From contig CAYSEW010000012.1 of the NCBI GenBank assembly GCA_964430245.1, forward strand, positions 11,210-75,209: 64,000 nt of DNA. The letters run 5' to 3'. This stretch comes from CAYSEW01 sp964430245 (lineage in GTDB: Bacteria > Bacteroidota > Bacteroidia > Flavobacteriales_D > Parvicellaceae). Positions 62,581-64,000 of this stretch are shown here, piece by piece (positions within the stretch are counted from its first letter, which is position 1; each line of letters opens with the position of its first letter). The notes under the pieces are model-generated. The model saw only the letters and a program-made list of their open reading frames with translations, did not search any database and was not told where the DNA came from. Made by a program: the position numbers and the translations under genes.

Positions 62581-64000
62581 ATGTCTGATAAATTAATTTA
62601 CCTATTACCATTGTTTGGAATACTTGGTTTAGTTTACATGTTATACCTGTCATCATGGGTTAAAAAGCAATCTGCAGGAAGTGATAAAATGAAAAAACTT
62701 TCTGGTTATATTGCTACTGGAGCATTGGCTTTTTTGAAAGCAGAATACAGAATGTTAGCTGTATTTGTTGTTATAGCAGGTGCTGCATTAGGAATTCTAT
62801 CAGCGATGGAATATATACCTGCTGGATTATATATTGTAGTTGCGTTTGTTATTGGTGCTGTTTTTTCTGCGCTTGCTGGAAATATAGGAATGCGTATTGC
62901 AACTAAAGCAAATGTAAGAACAGCGGAAGCTGCTAAAACAAGTCTTCCTCAAGCGATGAAAGTTGCTTTTAGAGGAGGAACAGTAATGGGCTTAGGTGTT
63001 GCAGGATTAGCTGTATTCGGTTTATCATCAATTTTTATGTTCTTAGTTTGGAATGGGAATCATGGCGGTCAAAGTGATATGTCAATTATTTTGGAAACAC
63101 TTGCTGGATTTTCTTTAGGTGCTGAGTGTATTGCTTTGTTTGCGAGAGTTGGTGGTGGTATTTATACAAAAGCAGCAGATGTAGGTGCAGATCTAGTAGG
63201 TAAGGTAGAAGCTGGAATTCCAGAAGATGACCCAAGAAACCCTGCTACAATTGCAGATAACGTAGGGGACAATGTAGGTGATGTTGCTGGAATGGGAGCA
63301 GATTTATTTGGTTCTTATGTAGCCACTATGCTTGCAGCAATGGTATTAGGAAATTATGTGATTTTAGATATGGGAGGTGCTAACTATACTGATAGTTTTA
63401 GAAACTTAGGCCCTATTCTTATGCCTGTTCTTATTGCTGGAGTTGGATTGGTTTTTTCTATTATTGGAACTTGGGTGATCAGAATTAAAAACAATGAAGC
63501 TAAAGAGAAAGAAGTTCAAGGAGCATTTAACCTTGGTAACTGGGGCTCAATAGTTTTAACAGGGATTGCTTCTTTTTTTATTATTAACTGGATGCTTCCT
63601 GAGTCTATTAGTATGAAGTTTTTTGGTGAAAACCTAGATGATGCAGGAAAGGCAATGCCTATTGCAATTGAAAGAATTAGAGTATTTTATGCTGTATTAA
63701 TTGGGTTAGCAGTAGGTGGTTTAATTGCCATGCTTACAGAATATTATACTGCAATGGGTAAAAAACCAGTGATGGGAATTATTAAGAATTCTTCTACAGG
63801 GGCTGCTACTAATATTATAGCAGGTCTTTCTTTAGGAATGATGTCGACTTTCGCACCAATCATACTTTTTGCTGGTGCAATTTGGGGAGCATATGAATGT
63901 GCAGGGTTCTATGGAGTAGCTATTGCTGCTTCTGCTATGATGGCCACAACTGCAATGCAATTAGCTATTGATGCTTTTGGCCCTATTGCTGATAACGCTG
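62581..64000 (+). CDS. hppA: Membrane-bound ion-translocating pyrophosphatase (partial, C-terminus beyond window)
   Basis: The frame opens at the ATG at 62581 and runs without a stop to the right edge (473 codons; a full protein has about 700-800). TM-rich sequence includes SGYIATGALAFLKAEYRML. The pyrophosphate-binding core is ADVGADLVGKVEAGIPEDDPRNPATIADNVGDNVGDVAGMGADLFGSY, read here in two pieces, with its Asp, Lys and Asn residues intact. The last visible segment is QLAIDAFGPIADNA. The enzyme hydrolyses cytoplasmic pyrophosphate to pump H+ or Na+. The residues that decide K+ dependence lie past the window edge, and ion specificity is not called. Confidence 0.95.
   Translation, partial: MSDKLIYLLPLFGILGLVYMLYLSSWVKKQSAGSDKMKKLSGYIATGALAFLKAEYRMLAVFVVIAGAALGILSAMEYIPAGLYIVVAFVIGAVFSALAGNIGMRIATKANVRTAEAAKTSLPQAMKVAFRGGTVMGLGVAGLAVFGLSSIFMFLVWNGNHGGQSDMSIILETLAGFSLGAECIALFARVGGGIYTKAADVGADLVGKVEAGIPEDDPRNPATIADNVGDNVGDVAGMGADLFGSYVATMLAAMVLGNYVILDMGGANYTDSFRNLGPILMPVLIAGVGLVFSIIGTWVIRIKNNEAKEKEVQGAFNLGNWGSIVLTGIASFFIINWMLPESISMKFFGENLDDAGKAMPIAIERIRVFYAVLIGLAVGGLIAMLTEYYTAMGKKPVMGIIKNSSTGAATNIIAGLSLGMMSTFAPIILFAGAIWGAYECAGFYGVAIAASAMMATTAMQLAIDAFGPIADNA

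Overview
The window looks like a chromosomal segment of a low-GC member of the Bacteroidota, probably a flavobacterium-like marine or freshwater lineage. The signs are an adhesin/PorP/OmpA cluster of the type IX secretion system (T9SS), at least six secreted proteins with T9SS C-terminal sorting domains, Bacteroidota-typical families (DUF3098, DUF4924, DUF5686, HU-SPOR), and promoter-like TAnnTTTG boxes with few Shine-Dalgarno sequences. It is almost entirely coding, with about 50 genes. I see no rRNA, tRNA, CRISPR array, insertion sequence or prophage. The only sequence gap is 100 N at 34371-34470, and it appears to be a scaffolding artefact inside one gene.

Layout. 1-6228 (minus): a PorE-like OmpA/TPR/beta-propeller lipoprotein-type gene (cut by the left edge), a PorP/SprF protein and a large Ig-repeat cargo with a gliding-motility C-terminal domain, in one operon. 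6417-9301: a voltage-sensor-like membrane protein, a beta-lactamase-fold lipoprotein and a YceI lipoprotein. 9428-14357 (plus): ftsX, DUF3098, uppP, truB, queA, rlmN, a housekeeping run for division, wall-lipid recycling and RNA modification. 14347-21131: a CBS protein, a MATE exporter, asd, a lamin-tail T9SS cargo, and a TetR/ABC1-kinase pair. 21295-25922: two T9SS-exported M14 carboxypeptidases that share an upstream element. 25989-28778: a polyprenyl synthase and uvrC.

28798-35009 (minus): a giant subtilase of about 2018 residues with eight tandem Ig-like repeats, broken only by the artefactual gap. 35166-38309: an unrecognised lipoprotein plus a small secreted partner, and a secreted LVIVD-repeat protein that seems to start at ATT. 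38462-40037: a HU-SPOR membrane protein and recX. 40076-47187 (minus): a TonB-dependent receptor, a MORN/YwqK repeat protein, a TonB-like protein, DUF4924, an OmpH/Skp-like protein, an unknown 86-residue protein and a SiaC (DUF1987) protein. 47354-53295 (minus): a tight operon tatC, DUF5686 protein, lptB, OmpA-family protein, tsaB. 53383-64000: a methyltransferase, a tiny membrane protein, an M23 peptidase lipoprotein, a YkgJ cysteine-cluster protein, an M43 metalloprotease, an AsmA-like protein, a second M43-like protease, a 45-residue Lys/Cys-rich protein overlapping a YhhN-family gene, and the start of a membrane pyrophosphatase.

The unifying theme is the cell envelope: T9SS machinery and cargo (peptidases, adhesin-like Ig proteins), LPS transport, Tat export, TonB uptake and peptidoglycan metabolism, interleaved with RNA-modification and DNA-repair genes. 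I did not find a clearly new multi-gene system. The best leads are the pore-less voltage-sensor protein, the ATT start, the twin upstream elements of the carboxypeptidases, the orphan lipoprotein pair and the SiaC homologue with a substituted phosphosite.
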